Below, one piece after another: positions 23,100-34,206 of a DNA stretch of 64,000 bases. The notes under the pieces were generated by a model, which ran no database searches, had not been told where the DNA came from, and saw only the letters and a list, made by a program, of their open reading frames with translations. The position numbers and the translations under genes were made by a program. The stretch spans positions 1,535,189 to 1,599,188 of the forward strand of contig JABAKD010000027.1 of the NCBI GenBank assembly GCA_012845835.1, given 5' to 3'. The first letter of the stretch is position 1; each line of letters opens with the position of its first letter. The DNA is from Undaria pinnatifida. Its lineage: Eukaryota > Sar > Phaeophyceae > Laminariales > Alariaceae.

Positions 23100-25900
23100 C
23101 ATCCCGCCACCTTCTCCTACACCCCCTCCACCCGCTGCACTCCCTACAGACAACAAGCAGCAATATGTCTTTATACCCATGAGGAATCGGGCTACTCGAG
23201 AAAGGCTGAGGTCGTCCACACGCCCCAACCTGGAGGCCCACGAGACAGGGAGAGCTCGCTCGAGATCCCGCACTCGAGACGGGGGGAGACACCGGAGGTG
23301 GGTTCCGGTGACGAGACAAAAGACGGACCACCACACCACCACACGGATCCACTAATCAAGAGGGTCGACTGGTTGGTTCGCGCAGAGAAGGAGCCGAACC
23401 AATCTCCACCGGACTCGGGGGCGTCTCGACGCCAGCTCTAGCCAGCCCCGGAGGAGCGCCACCAACTGGCCCCCGCGCGCTCGACAGGGCACCACCGCCG
23501 CTACCTGGGTAGGCAGAGCGCCACCCCCAGAGCTCCCGGGACCGGGGCACCCATGCCGGCCCCATGCACTTGGCATATGCGGCGGTGCGGGCCCAGCGGG
23601 CGCTCGACGACGCCAAACATATGATTCTCCGGCGTGAAGCACGCCGACGTCAGTTTGACGGAGACATCGAGCAGGCAAAGACCGCTGGGCGGGAGGCGTC
23701 CTACGTAGTGAAGAGGGCGCTACAAGCCCTGGCCCAATCAGTTGCGTCGGCTTTGGCGGGAGCTACAGCGGCTCCCTCGCCTTCGACACGCCCGCAGGGT
23801 GTCGCATCCCAGCCACCACGACCAGGGGACTACGCCTTTTTCAAGGGCGGCGTCGCGCGCATGAGGTCTGCAACGGGGGTAGACCCACACCTCAGCGTTG
23901 GCGACCGCGGTGGTGGAAGCGGCCTCCGCTCTCCTCACGTTAGAGAGGCCGGCATCGCGGCACGAGAACGCCTTTTTAGTGGAAGCGGCCTGGGCTCACA
24001 TGGATTGTATCGCCTATGCAGGACAGACGAGAGCCGCCTCGACCCCTGCCCTCGTCAAGACCCTCCAAATAGCCCATGACGAGCCCCCCGACCCCGTCTT
24101 CTGGCCGACCTCCAGAGAAAGAGTGGGCGAAACGCAACCGAGAAATCCAGCGAAGTAGCGACAGTCGCGACCGCGGGAGCCGCACCCGTGGGTGTGGTGG
24201 TAAAAGGGGTAGCGGCAAAAATGGTGGGGGTGGCGACCACCACCACCGACGCGGGGATGACAGCGGTAGTGGAGGCGAGCAAGGGTATCGGGTGCTGGTA
24301 TGGCTCAGGGCGCCGCCGAGGGGGCAACGTGGGTCGCAACAACCGGGGCGGTGGCCGCAGCTCTGGCAGGGGCAAAAGGAGGGCGGAGGAACGGTGCGAG
24401 AGAACGTCCAGCGTGGGACGGCTCGTCAACCTCCTCCCGCTCGCCGTCGGTCTCGAGCACGGACCACGGCGAGGTGACCGTGGTAGCACGCAACAGGTGT
24501 CGCGAGCCATGGTAGGATAGGCATCTGGGCCGGAGGCCTCCACCCTCCTGTTGCGTATGCTAATGACGCACTTCGACCGGGTCGACACAGGGGGGGGCTA
24601 CACTAAGTTGCATACTTTTGAAATGTGTAACGGCACTTGTTTTTCTGATTTTACGCGGGAGTTTCGCGTACTAGTGTCGACCGCTACGGGAAGTGAGCGT
24701 GTTTTGTCCCCGGGGACGGATGTGCTGTTGGAGATGTTTCGGATGGCGGTGAATGAGCAATTTCCCACTCCCATGCCCGCGTTATAGCCTGGTTCGAAGG
24801 CAACGGACCCGCGGCAATACATACGCCTGTTGGATGCTATGCGGCGGGTGCTTAGTGATTTTGGTCATACTAAGACACCTGCCGTCAACGGCGAACCTAC
24901 TGTTATCTGCCTGTTTCTTCGATGGAAGCGCGGTCATCCGCCCCGTCGGTGCCGGGTCCCGGCCCGGCGATCATGGGCGTGGCCAGGGCCGAGTGTCATC
25001 CCTGTCGCTTTCGTGGCAGACGAGATGGAGCCATCATCCAACTGTCATGCCCACCGGCGATTCATCTGACCCTTGGCTTGACCACACATCGAACTTCTGG
25101 CCACTAAAAGATCATCATTGTGCAGAAGGTTTCGACGTTAGTGTTTTTTTAAGATGGACTACCCTCCTCTTTGGAGAGGCCTCCTTTCACCCTCTACTCA
25201 CACTGATGCCTTCCAAGAAACCCGGGGGCTTTGACTCAACTGCCACCAAGACAACCACTCCTTCAAGCATTGTAGGCATCCTTTCATTAATGCGAGCGAC
25301 TGTTTGAACCCTGAACTTGGCTAACTTGGCGACGATGACGCATACCGATGTTGACAAGCACGCATGGTCTGCTACCGCCGAGACGACAAATCTTGTCGCC
25401 CGAACAACCACAAGAAAAATTGTCGCCATCATCCGGGTGAATCGCGAGGGTACAACCAGGATCAAGGCCAGGAAAACTGGCACAACGATAGCACAAACAC
25501 GTAGGATCACCATGGTGATATCCCGGTCTCGTCCGCTTCCTCTGCCCCCGGCCCTTCTCCTAAAATGCGCTCTGGAGCCGCCTACAACCGGAGCGGAAAT
25601 CCTAACGAGCGCCAGCTTGGAACATTCCGTACCGGCAATTGACACCTCGACAGCAGTACGGCACCGTCGGGGACACCTCTTTCGGTTTCAGAAGATACTC
25701 GTGTACGTGTTGCCAGCCTGCCCAAACACGCAGCACAACTTGCCTCGGTCAAGAGCCCACGGGCTCCTACGCAATCTGCTTACGATTCCCACGGCGTTGT
25801 ATCGGCGGTGGGAACTAGCGCTTCGAGCATGGTTTCCCCCAACCAGGTGTTTTTTCCGACGGTTAGAACGCGGGCGTCCGGCGACGTTCCCTTCGGTCAT
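23100..25900 (+). pseudogene. Gag remnant of element A
   Basis: Recognisable against the better copy in element B: a GVASQPPRPG block near 23,797, a glycine/histidine-rich stretch (GGGDHHHRRG) near 24,230, TKLHTFEMCNGTCFSDFTRE near 24,600-24,660, and a CCHC zinc-knuckle region near 25,232-25,275. The knuckle's first cysteine codon (TGC in B) is TGA here (25,232-25,234), so the frame stops inside the knuckle. The blocks lie in at least three frames. The role is inferred as the structural Gag of the element: the CCHC knuckle binds RNA in this protein class. Confidence 0.65.
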
Positions 25901-26654
25901 GGTCTGAGTTAAGCGACGGGAACCCGCGCCTCCAGTGCTGTTTCCCTCAGCCGCGGCATAACCTCGGCAAAAGAGGGACGCGCTGAAAACCCCGCCCCCA
26001 TCAACCATGGCACGGGAGCCCGCACTTTGCGCGTTTCCCCCCCATGAACTCGTCGCCCAACAATAAACCTCGGTGACGGCGCGTCGCCTTTTCACGCGAA
26101 CGTGTTCATCCCTCCCTCTTCCTGACTAGGCGGTGGTGGTCGGTTTAAAGTGTGGAACGGCCGACCCTCAATCACTTTTTCCGAACATGATGTGGCGGTC
26201 GGTTTGCGGTGTGGGAAGGCCAACACTATACCGCCGAGATCTTCAGGAGGCTCGATCCGGTATTTGCTCACGATCGCAGCGGGCGGTTTTTTTTTCATCA
26301 CGGAGGAGTCGACATAATTCGCTACCTCGTCCCACTTCTCCGAGAGGCGTAACGGAATAGAGCCTCCTCGGGTGAAAACGTTATTGTCACCTGCCCGAGC
26401 CCAGCTCCAGAAGACATCCAACGGTCTATTGGCCCCTGGTTGGTCTTTCGGAACGCTAGCACACGTGCTTCAGGCTACGTCTGCCCCAATTGCACAGGGA
26501 TAAGATCTAACACTGCGTGATGGGCCAGTGGTGACCGCACGGCCTCCAGCCTGATCACCTGCGCAATTCCTGTACATTTACGGAAGAATCACGACTCTCG
26601 TCCAGCAGAGACAGCTCAGAGCCCTAGCAGTTTTTTTTACATCATACCCCAAAG

Positions 26655-27190
26655 AGCAAAGAGACCACGACGCGAGAAACCGTGTGTTCGGACTCGCGTC
26701 GTGCTGCCGAGGCCTAGTGTTCCTGAGGGGGACACTAAAGGCCCAAAGTGTCGTTAAATAGTGTCCCCAGAGGGACATTACAGACCCAAATTCCGAACGA
26801 GGCTACCGACGGGTTGCCACCGTCATTGTTGGACTCGTTTACTGGTGCGGTGAGGGCGGATTCTTCGAGTTTCCGCCAGCGAGTGAAGAGGACCGGAGCC
26901 AAGAAACCGCGGGTTCGGACTCGCATCCTGCTCCCGAGGCCTGAAGTTGGGACACTGCAGGCCCCAAGATCCGAGGACTATGTTTCCAGAAGGGGAAATT
27001 GCAGACCCAAATGTCCAACGAGGCTACCGACGGGTTGGCATCGTCGGTTTTTGCCATTTTTGGAGCGCAGTGAGAGAGGATTTTCGCGTTTTTCCCGCCA
27101 ACGAGCCGACAAGACCAGAGGCGAGAAACCGTGCGTTCGGATTCGCGTCGTACTCCTAAGGCCTAGTGTTCTCGGACGAGGACATTGCAG
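26655..27190 (+). repeat. Three 220- to 230-bp repeats before NADAR, element A
   Basis: The word GAAACCGYG followed by TTCGGA, TCGCGTC-like, CCGAGGCCT and GTGTTC recurs near 26,661, 26,891 and 27,113. Each of the first two units ends with CCNAACGAGGCTACCGACGG. The last unit runs straight into the NADAR frame. Element B has the same three units at 54,896-55,440. Confidence 0.75.
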
Positions 27191-27720
27191 GTTCAAATTC
27201 CAACACAGCCTTTTTGTTTTACCGTTCCCTGGAATACTCCACAGAGAAAGTGGTGTCGTTCTGGCGGCCCCCATCCTTTTTTTCACCGTGGTCCCCTTCG
27301 TCGTTTGTCGTGGACGACGTGCCATATTCTTGCTCCGAGCAGTATATAATGGCTGACGAGACAAGGCTTTTTCAAGACCATCGGGCAGTGGAGCTTATCC
27401 TGTCGTCGCCTACTCTAAGCACATGCAAGCGCATCGGTCGAGGCGTGCGCAACTTTGATCCCGGTGTTGAGTACTGGGAGAAACGAAACGCCGTGCTATC
27501 TGGCATCTACGCCAAATGCACGCAGAATCCAGTCATAAAACAAGCCCATTTTGAGCTCTGACAACAGGCTTCTGGTTGAATCCAACCTTTTGGACCCAGT
27601 GTGGGGCATTGGTCTCCGGGCGGATGATCCCAAGGTCAACAACCCATACCAGTGGAGATAAAAAAATAGCTCGGCGAGGCACTTTTTGCCGTTCGCGAAG
27701 CTGTTCACGACAGTGAAACC
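27166..27720 (+). pseudogene. NADAR (YbiA-like) domain, element A
   Basis: The open frame 27,166-27,561 (131 codons) shows FW at residues 32-33, SPWSPSSF at 40-47, VDDVPYSCSEQY around 49-60, RLFQDH at 67-72, KRIGRGVRNFD at 88-98, W104 and the YAKCTQNP block at 115-122. After a frameshift near 27,550 it continues with SDNRLLVES, DPVWGIGLRAD and LGEALFAVREA to about 27,706. This is the complete conserved order of the NADAR superfamily. Family members act on ADP-ribose- or riboflavin-related N-glycosidic bonds; YbiA is the classic example. Only one frameshift breaks the domain, fewer than in Gag or integrase. The function inside a retrotransposon is unknown. Confidence 0.85.
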
Positions 27721-27844
27721 GGGTCGGCGCACCCGGCCTCCCCTACTCAGTTCCGCACATGCACTGCGACTGCAAAGACCATGAAATATCGTCCGCGCCG
27801 CGGCCAGGCCGTTAACAGCGGCCAGCAGTCGCAAAGGTTCTTCT

Positions 27845-28600
27845 TCAGAGTTTCCGACCTATTTCTCGGGCGCGTTGGTTAACTAAAAGCCATGAAGGTT
27901 TGGAGATACCTTCTGGTGGCGGTCCTGACCTGACGATGTCAGAATACGACCCCTGTTTTGTCGAGGATACTGTGGCGCTGGACGACGTTTCGTCCACAAT
28001 TAAAATAGCATACATCAATCGAGCAACTCTCAACTCGAAGAGGCACTGGGTTCCTCTGGAGTTCGGGACCGGCAGCATTGTTTAGGCTCCCAAACGCCTC
28101 CGAGGGTGCTTTAAGGAACCAAGTCCCGCATATTCACCGGCAACAAGGCATAGGAAAGCATTGGCAAAGTAGGAATCCTCAATACACGAGTCCAGCTGGT
28201 GCTTCAATTCGTCGCCGCGTTCGATTGCACACTCGAATATCGCAAAGGCAGCGTCAACGGCATTGCCGATTTTTCTGGCCCGCTTGCCAGAGCCTGCTGT
28301 GGAGTACGACCGCAGTGGCTTGACAAGCTTCAACCGCGTGGGGTTTCCAATCCCCAACTCCGTTGGAGATAGCGGTGTCCACCTCGTACGGACCGATGGG
28401 CAGCGCTCTCCCTCCTCGCCGATTCCAGGGGTCGGTTTGGGTGCACTCGTGCCCCGCACCGGAAGCACTGATTGGGGTGGACTCGTGCCCCGCACCGAAA
28501 GCACCGCCTTGGGTGGACTCGTGCCCCTCGCCGAAGGTACGGTCTTGGGTGGGCTCACGCCCCGCGCTGAACACGATGTCTTGGGTGGGTTTCCTTTCAC
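27845..28600 (-). other. Antisense open frames downstream of NADAR, element A
   Basis: On the minus strand, frames 28,082-28,600 and 27,845-28,078 are separated by a single stop. They encode KRARKIGNAVDAAFAIFECA, RGDELKHQLDSCIED and FANAFLCLVAGEYAG, then LMYAILIVDETSSS and NQRAREIG. Similar frames occur at the same place in element B. The plus strand is also partly open here, so I cannot say which strand was coding. I recognise no domain. Confidence 0.35.
28430..28590 (+). repeat. 36-bp tandem repeat (12-residue units), element A
   Basis: Four units spaced exactly 36 bp (anchors near 28,445, 28,481, 28,517 and 28,553). On the plus strand they read GGLVPRTESTAL-like 12-residue repeats. Element B has four units at 56,649-56,800. 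The unit length is a multiple of three, as expected for a repeat inside a coding linker. Confidence 0.7.
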
Positions 28601-28639
28601 CTCTACCGCATTTCACAATTTTCGCACACACAAGCCACA

Positions 28640-29590
28640 TATGGGATTGACGGTTTTTCTGCTCCCCCGGGAAGAGTCGTCGCTCGTGTTTCTGCCCCAA
28701 TCGCCACTGCCGAAGGCTGTACCGGCCGCAGGTCGATCACGCCTTCGGCTGGCACCGTTTCAGCTTTGGCTTGTGCTATACCCATCATGGAGGCACGGGC
28801 TCCACAGACGCCCTGGCTGCAGCGACGCCCATCACACAGCCCACTCCTCTGTGAAGGAGTTCTACACAGGAGATGGACTCCGCCGCGACCATCGGTTCGA
28901 CTGTGTCCATCTCTGCCTTGCTTAGAACTCCAGTCCCTCCGTCGTCGACGACGCGCCGACGAACAGCGACAGCAACCGGTAATGCACCCCGCTGTAGATT
29001 ATGGATCCGAGCCCGGCGGGGCCCCTCGACTATCTTCCTGGAATGTCAACACCCCGCTGCAAGTTACCACGGCCTCGGCCGACCCCGTCGACCGCCGCGA
29101 CCCCTGCTCCTGCCGCTCTTCTGGTCCCCGCGGTACTGATCCCGTCCGGCCTCGACCATGCAGAGCCTATGGAAACTCCTATCTTACGATTCACGCCTTC
29201 TCCTGGTGAATCGCCAACTGCACCTCCAAGGTCGGATGCCCTCGGCGAGGCTGCTGAATAGCAGTTCGCTGCTTCTGGCACCCGTTATTCGCATGGCGAT
29301 TGGTAGCGAGACCAGCACGCTGAGCCGACGTACCACGCTGCGATGCGTTACATCTCTATCAGCCGGCCGTCGGTCCTGCACCCTACTATTTTACCGTTTT
29401 CAAGGTCCCGTCCCTTTCAGACATCCAGGCAGTGGTGGATAAGGGTCCACTCCATGGAACAGACGGCGACGTCGCCCTACTCGTCCGTAACCTGACACTG
29501 CCGCCGACAAGGTTTGAAAAACCCCACTCTATAGGGCGAGCTGCTTGTTCACTATATGACGAGCCGATTCGCAATTAAGTCCGTCTGCTC
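28640..29590 (+). pseudogene. Proline/threonine-rich linker before integrase, element A
   Basis: A low-complexity Pro/Ala/Thr-rich segment corresponds to 56,860-57,480 of element B. It ends in fragments of the pre-integrase region (for example VRNLTLP and GRAACSLYDEP in shifting frames). It shows no recognisable RNase H signature, although RNase H would normally sit here in a Ty3-type Pol. Confidence 0.45.
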
Positions 29591-30600
29591 AAGCGCCCTT
29601 GGATTATGCAAGCTTGTATTCCGACGGCCTCTTGCCACCTTGGCACCACGCGAACGTTGCGCATGCTGGGGCGGTTTCATTGGTTAATTGGCATGAATGT
29701 GTGCACCCGGTGGTGGCATCGCCACTGCTTAAAATGCCAAGCGCGGAAAACACCACGGCTAACTGGCAGCTGGCCAATCATCTCAATCCCTCTACCGGTA
29801 GGTCCAGGTGTCGCCGTCAGTGCTGACTACTTTGGCCCCCTTCCGGTCACCCCACGGGGCAGCACCTTCATCTCCCTGTTCACCGATCGCTGCAGTCGTC
29901 GGGCCGATATGTACCCCGTCACTGCCGCTGAGTTCACCGCGGAAGATACAGCTGATATCCTGGTGAACACCAATACATCCCCTTGTGGAGGTGTCCGCGC
30001 ACAGACCGCTTCAAGCTTTCACAAGCTGTATATCAGCTTTTGGGTGTGCGCAAGCTTGCTACAAGCTCCTACTGTATCGTAACGGGGGCGTTGGGTGGGT
30101 AAACCACACTATGGCCCAAATGCTGGCTATGGTCATCAGCTAGCGACAGGACAATTGGGACATGCATCTGCCTCACGTCGAATTCGCTTACAACAATTCC
30201 GCCAGAGTGGGGATGGGTCTGGCGGCCAACGAGGTCCACATGGGCAGACCCCCACGTCTCCCCATGACCGTTTTTGACCGCACTGGCGTCGTGGGACACC
30301 AGAGTCTATCCCCTGACCACCTAGTCCATCGCGACTTGGCCACCGACCGGCAAAAGCGCGCGAACGACATTGCTCCCGCACACCACGCCCTCACCGTCTC
30401 TGGTGTCAACCGCAGACACTACACCCTCGTCGACGCGCTGCACCCAGAACCTAACTTCGTTAAGGGTGGTTGGACAAGGGTGTACAACTCTAACCCCACG
30501 ATCCGCCGGACTGTGAAGTCGAAAACAGACGCAAAAGTACTCAATGCCAAACTAGCGCTTAACTGGACAGGCCCGTACAAGATCTAGGCAGTCGGTTCCT
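29590..30600 (+). pseudogene. Ty3/gypsy-type integrase remnant, element A
   Basis: The zinc-binding part keeps CHLGTTRTLRML with RHCLKCQARKT near 29,635-29,760. The first catalytic aspartate is in SADYFGPLPVTPRG near 29,820-29,860. The second catalytic aspartate is deleted: about 25 bases present in B around 58,228-58,255 (LSDNGLQF) are missing near 30,005. The catalytic glutamate of B (GGVERVNHTM) is glycine here (GGVGWVNHTM, near 30,085). Downstream, PHVEFAYNNS, LAANEVHMGRPPRLP and the GPY motif LALNWTGPYKI (ends near 30,585) are intact. The enzyme is dead twice over. Confidence 0.85.
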
Positions 30601-30659
30601 GCACCGCCGCCGAGACCCCGGACGTTTCGCCGCTCGGGATCAACCTCCTTGATTTAGAT

Positions 30660-31430
30660 CTCCCTTCCGACCTGCCCGGTTCGAACGCTCGTCGGGGTGT
30701 GGAAAGCGAACGCTGCAAACCCTATGCTAACATCCATAACAGCGGGGACATGCCCACATATCGACCGGCGGGGCTTACACAGTACGTGCTTGAACGTTTT
30801 TCTACAAAGTCTCCGCCGTACCACGTCACTCGAGACGACGTTTCGAACTCCCTCCAACGGCTGAAAGTGGAGCAGATCACCAGCAATCAGTCGGTACGGG
30901 GACGAGGTGGCGTCATCGTTGTGCTATACAAGACGCGCCGGGCGGGACTCTCCGAACCTTCCTTGGAGCGGGAGATAGACCTTCACCTCTCCCGCTACCA
31001 CACATTGCGTTATTGGGCCGGAACCCCGGACCAGCACAGCCAAACCAACCGCCTCTACCGCCAAATACGGATCGGGGCGGCACACCGCGAGCTCTCCCGC
31101 CTCAACAAAGAACGTTTCCTAGCGTCGGGCTACGCTTGGTGTTCCTCGCGCCCATTGGCTCCGTGGCTGCCACGACATGGTGCTTTCTAAGGGAGTCAAC
31201 GTTTGGTACAATGAAAACGATGGGTTGTGGTGGCTTGGAAAAAACAGCGCGAGCACTACCGAGGTCAAGGCATACCTGATCCGCTTTCTGGCCGACCTCG
31301 GACCGACCGATTAAACTTCCTCTTCTGCCGGCGCGCTACGGGACTTCGACGGGAGCCGTACGAGGCTCTTGGTGCCTACAAGTTCACATCGCCAGCAGTT
31401 CGTTTCCTCGAGGAATCCAACGTAACGTAG
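30660..31430 (+). pseudogene. Chromodomain and Tudor-like tail, element A
   Basis: The frame 30,699-31,190 contains VEQITSNQSVRGRGGVIVVL, YKTRRAGLSEPSLEREIDLH and LRYWAG, which fits a chromodomain (about 30,867-31,016), the histone-tail reader that targets integration in chromoviruses. After frameshifts, DGLWWLGKNSAST and AYLIRFLADLGP follow (31,196-31,310), then STGAVRGSWCLQVHIA. The WWLGK...YLxRFLxD pattern resembles a small Tudor-type barrel; this is inference. Element B has the same two segments in better condition. Confidence 0.7.
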
Positions 31431-32303
31431 ATTAATCTCGAGGCGCGACCGTGGCCAGTTGACCTTCAAGCCGCCACCGCTTCTCGATAGCTGTCCACGT
31501 TTGGAGGGGTTTATGAGGTTTAAGTCTTTGTTTCTGGGTTGTTCGTGACGTTCTGAGAGTATTGGTCTGTTTTTGGGGCGGTTCTTTTGAAACCGAGAAT
31601 GTTTTCTTTTGCCCTGCCGAACCCCATGCGTAGTGGTTTGGGTAAAACGTTACTGCCTGAGGCGCAGGGTTCGTCGCTTTTTCGTCGTTGTTCAATTTCG
31701 CCCCGCCGACGCCCTCCTCAGCCCAGAGGCGGGGGGCGCCCACGGTACCCTGGTTTGCGCGTAACGTGGTACAGGGTAATGTACAGGCCTCTTTGCCATT
31801 TCTATTTTTGTGTGTGTTGTATTTGTTCTACCTTTTTTTCCGGCCCGACACACACCGGCTGTAGGTGATGCCACCCTTCATCCCGGTTATTTGTCGTTTC
31901 CTCGCCTAACCCCCTGCCATGCCGATGGTCCGCGGGAGGTTCTTGGTATGACTTCTCCCTTGTGCACCTTTTTTGTGGTTGGTTTGTGACAGTAGAGCCT
32001 TTTCTGCCCCCCTCCGCCACACCGGCGGTGTGCAGCAGGTTCTGGAGCTTTTTCGGCGTTTCCCCCACCACACCGGCGGTACGCGGCAGGTTTCGGTGGG
32101 TGGTTTATGCCTTGTTGTAGGGTCTGTTTTTGCTCCACTGCTTTGGTTTGCGTGTTCCTGGCTCCATAGCCAGGCCGTAAGAGGGGTGGGAGTAGATTTT
32201 GAGGAGCCACATCTTCGACTCATCATGGTCTAGTTTGTTGAACCGGAGTTTCCACGAATCTTCCATATTTCTGCATATTATGCGGCTCCTCAGGGTGGGC
32301 CAG
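31431..32303 (+). other. 3' untranslated part and purine tract of element A
   Basis: T-rich non-coding tail. Two copies of a GC-rich word, CCGCCACACCGGCGG and an ACCACACCGGCGG variant, lie near 32,014 and 32,069; each can fold into a short hairpin. CAGGGTGGG at 32,291-32,299 just before the right LTR is the likely polypurine tract. Confidence 0.6.
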
Positions 32304-32582
32304 TGGTAAGATACGGCCTCGAAAGGCCTGTGTTTATTTGAATTTAGATAAATTGGCTGGTGTTCGTGTGAAAAAATTGGCGTTTCATATTCGGGATAGT
32401 CAGGAAATAGAACGGAGGCACGTCCCTCCGTTCTCACAAGTCATCCGGAGCTCTGGTGGAATCTAATCAAAAGCTACGTCTCTCCTAAGCTGTAAGGCCA
32501 AGAAAGTGCGTACTCTCCGAGGACCTGCAAAGTTGGCAGAGCTGCAGGGGGCACTCTTACGTCCCTGCCCAATATTATTACA
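32304..32582 (+). repeat. Right LTR of element A
   Basis: 279 bp, from TGGTAAGATACGG to ATTATTACA, followed by the CTTT duplication. The hairpin at 32,409-32,434 has arms AGAACGGAGG and CCTCCGTTCT. It differs from the left LTR by many substitutions and about 10 bp in length, so the insertion is old. Confidence 0.8.
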
Positions 32583-33530
32583 CTTTCCTACATACGCAGG
32601 TCAGCTGACTATTAAGAACTAAATTAAAAAACATTTTGCGAATTGTTCGGGGTTTTGTGGAGAATGAAAGCTGATTTGGCTACGACTATTATCCTGAAAA
32701 CTGGAACTTTACGTAATTTTAGAGTGTGGCAAAAAAACACTAATTGTTCGCGCAGCTCTGGTGATCACGACTGCGGTCAGGTTGTCTTGCATTTCGTCGT
32801 ATTCCGAAAGTTATTGGCTGAAACGCGATTGGACAAACTGTCCTGCACTGAACATACCGAGAAACAGTGTCAACTACTACCATTATTATTGCTGATATGC
32901 ACAATCGAAATAGGAAACTACCCCGAATTTCATAAAAAACCGCAGATAAAGCTGAGTAAACAACGTCGTTCATGTCGCTTACAAACCATGCAACGCGCAG
33001 TTGATATTTAGATCAGTTCTCACCAATCTCACAAAGCAAGGTTAACGAGATAATATGTACTCAGTCTATTACAGACAGGCACCAGCAGCAAGTCGTAAAG
33101 AGGCGGCAGCTATGATGATCGTATTAATTATTATTAATAGCTGTTTTGGTGTGTGACCCGCACTGCAGTGTTGTTGCGGGGGGGGGAGGCGGGGTTAGTT
33201 AAAACAATCCTGAGTCATGATTAAAGGGAAATCCTGTAGATGAAGCCGTACCCGCAAGGGCGTTTTACGATGTGTGTGTGTGTTTCTTTTTTTTTTTCAA
33301 GTTCCTCCTGGGGATCCGGGTAAAAAAAGCTTAAGCTCCATACACTTTCGTTTGTGTACCAGTTTTCGTCCATCTGCAGAACGCAGACTTTGTGTCAACC
33401 TCGCCCCTTCGGTTTAGTCAACACTATAAACTTGCCGGCCTTCTTTGGCTGATCCCAATACGGTTCAACCAAGAAGGTGAGATAGCCACCCAGGAATCGA
33501 CAGCTCTTTTTGCTCTGATGTGGTTTTTCC
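32583..33530. other. Intergenic stretch without recognised gene
   Basis: Starts with the CTTT duplication of element A. A 122-codon open frame at 32,643-33,011 has no recognisable motif. A G run at 33,178-33,187 and a short TG run near 33,271 are present. Confidence 0.45.
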
Positions 33531-33870
33531 TATCGCGGTTCGGTGCGGATCGGTGCGTTTCGTAGAATTTTTACCCTCTTCAAAACCGCACCGCACCACG
33601 CCGTAGGTTTTACAAGTACTGTAAACCGAACCACACCGTGACATTTCCGAATTCTGAAAACCGCACCGAACCGCACCGCAGGATATATCAACCGTATTGT
33701 TTACAACAACATCAGAAACCTGCACCGGACCGCACCGTAAGATTCCCGGTTTCATCAATCCGCATGGAACCACACACCGTAGGAATGCAATTGAATCCGC
33801 ACCGCGCAGTGTGTACCAAGCCAAAAACCGTTAGATCATGTTTTAACGGGGCGGTTTACTTGAAAACGTA
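33530..33870 (+). repeat. CCGCACCG-rich degenerate tandem repeat, copy 1
   Basis: The block AAAACCGCACCGAACCGCACCG, partly degenerate, recurs every 50-75 bp, separated by AT-rich spacers such as AGGATATATC. The same family fills 37,780-38,165. Both are followed or preceded by ACGGTTT/AAACCGT words. The class of element is unknown. Confidence 0.6.
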
Positions 33871-34206
33871 GGCAAACCGTGGTTCCATCGACCGTGGAGC
33901 CGTGCTATTGGGTCATGGTTTTGTACGGTTCATCACAATTTGTCCACGTTTGGCGTCCAACGTGTACGTCCAAAATAAGTGTTCCGGCTACGAGTATTAC
34001 CTGGTTGCCTAACTACACAATACAAGTAGGCACGGCGGTTTATCATATACTCCGGAGTACCAGCCACCAGGTTACGTCTGTCACACACACACACTCACAC
34101 TGAATTATTACCCGGTGGTAAATGTCATACGGGTACGACCCGACCGTATGTCTGATGATACCATGGATGGTACGACACAGACCCACTGCAGCTGCTGTTG
34201 TAGGTA

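Larger units (their letters stand above)
19721..32582 (+). mobile_element. LTR retrotransposon A (Ty3/gypsy-like, NADAR-bearing)
   Basis: Left LTR 19,721-19,989 and right LTR 32,304-32,582 are flanked by the direct 4-mer CTTT (19,717-19,720 and 32,583-32,586). The order inside is a primer-site-like TGGCGTTG, a long non-coding leader with tandem repeats, Gag with a zinc-knuckle region, three 230-bp repeats, a NADAR domain, a proline- and glycine-rich linker, integrase, chromodomain, Tudor-like segment, untranslated tail and purine-rich tract. Every domain has frameshifts or stops, and the integrase has lost two catalytic residues. Element B at 47,733-61,088 is a diverged relative with the same order. 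I could not identify reverse transcriptase, RNase H or protease. Confidence 0.85.

Noticed and set aside
23352..23678. Minus-strand proteins over the Gag region of element A (also 24,055-24,588)
   Set aside because: GC-rich shadow frames opposite the Gag coding remnant; no motif and not maintained in element B.
32643..33011. 122-codon open frame as a gene
   Set aside because: No recognisable domain, AT-rich composition, and no support from a second copy or a splice pattern.
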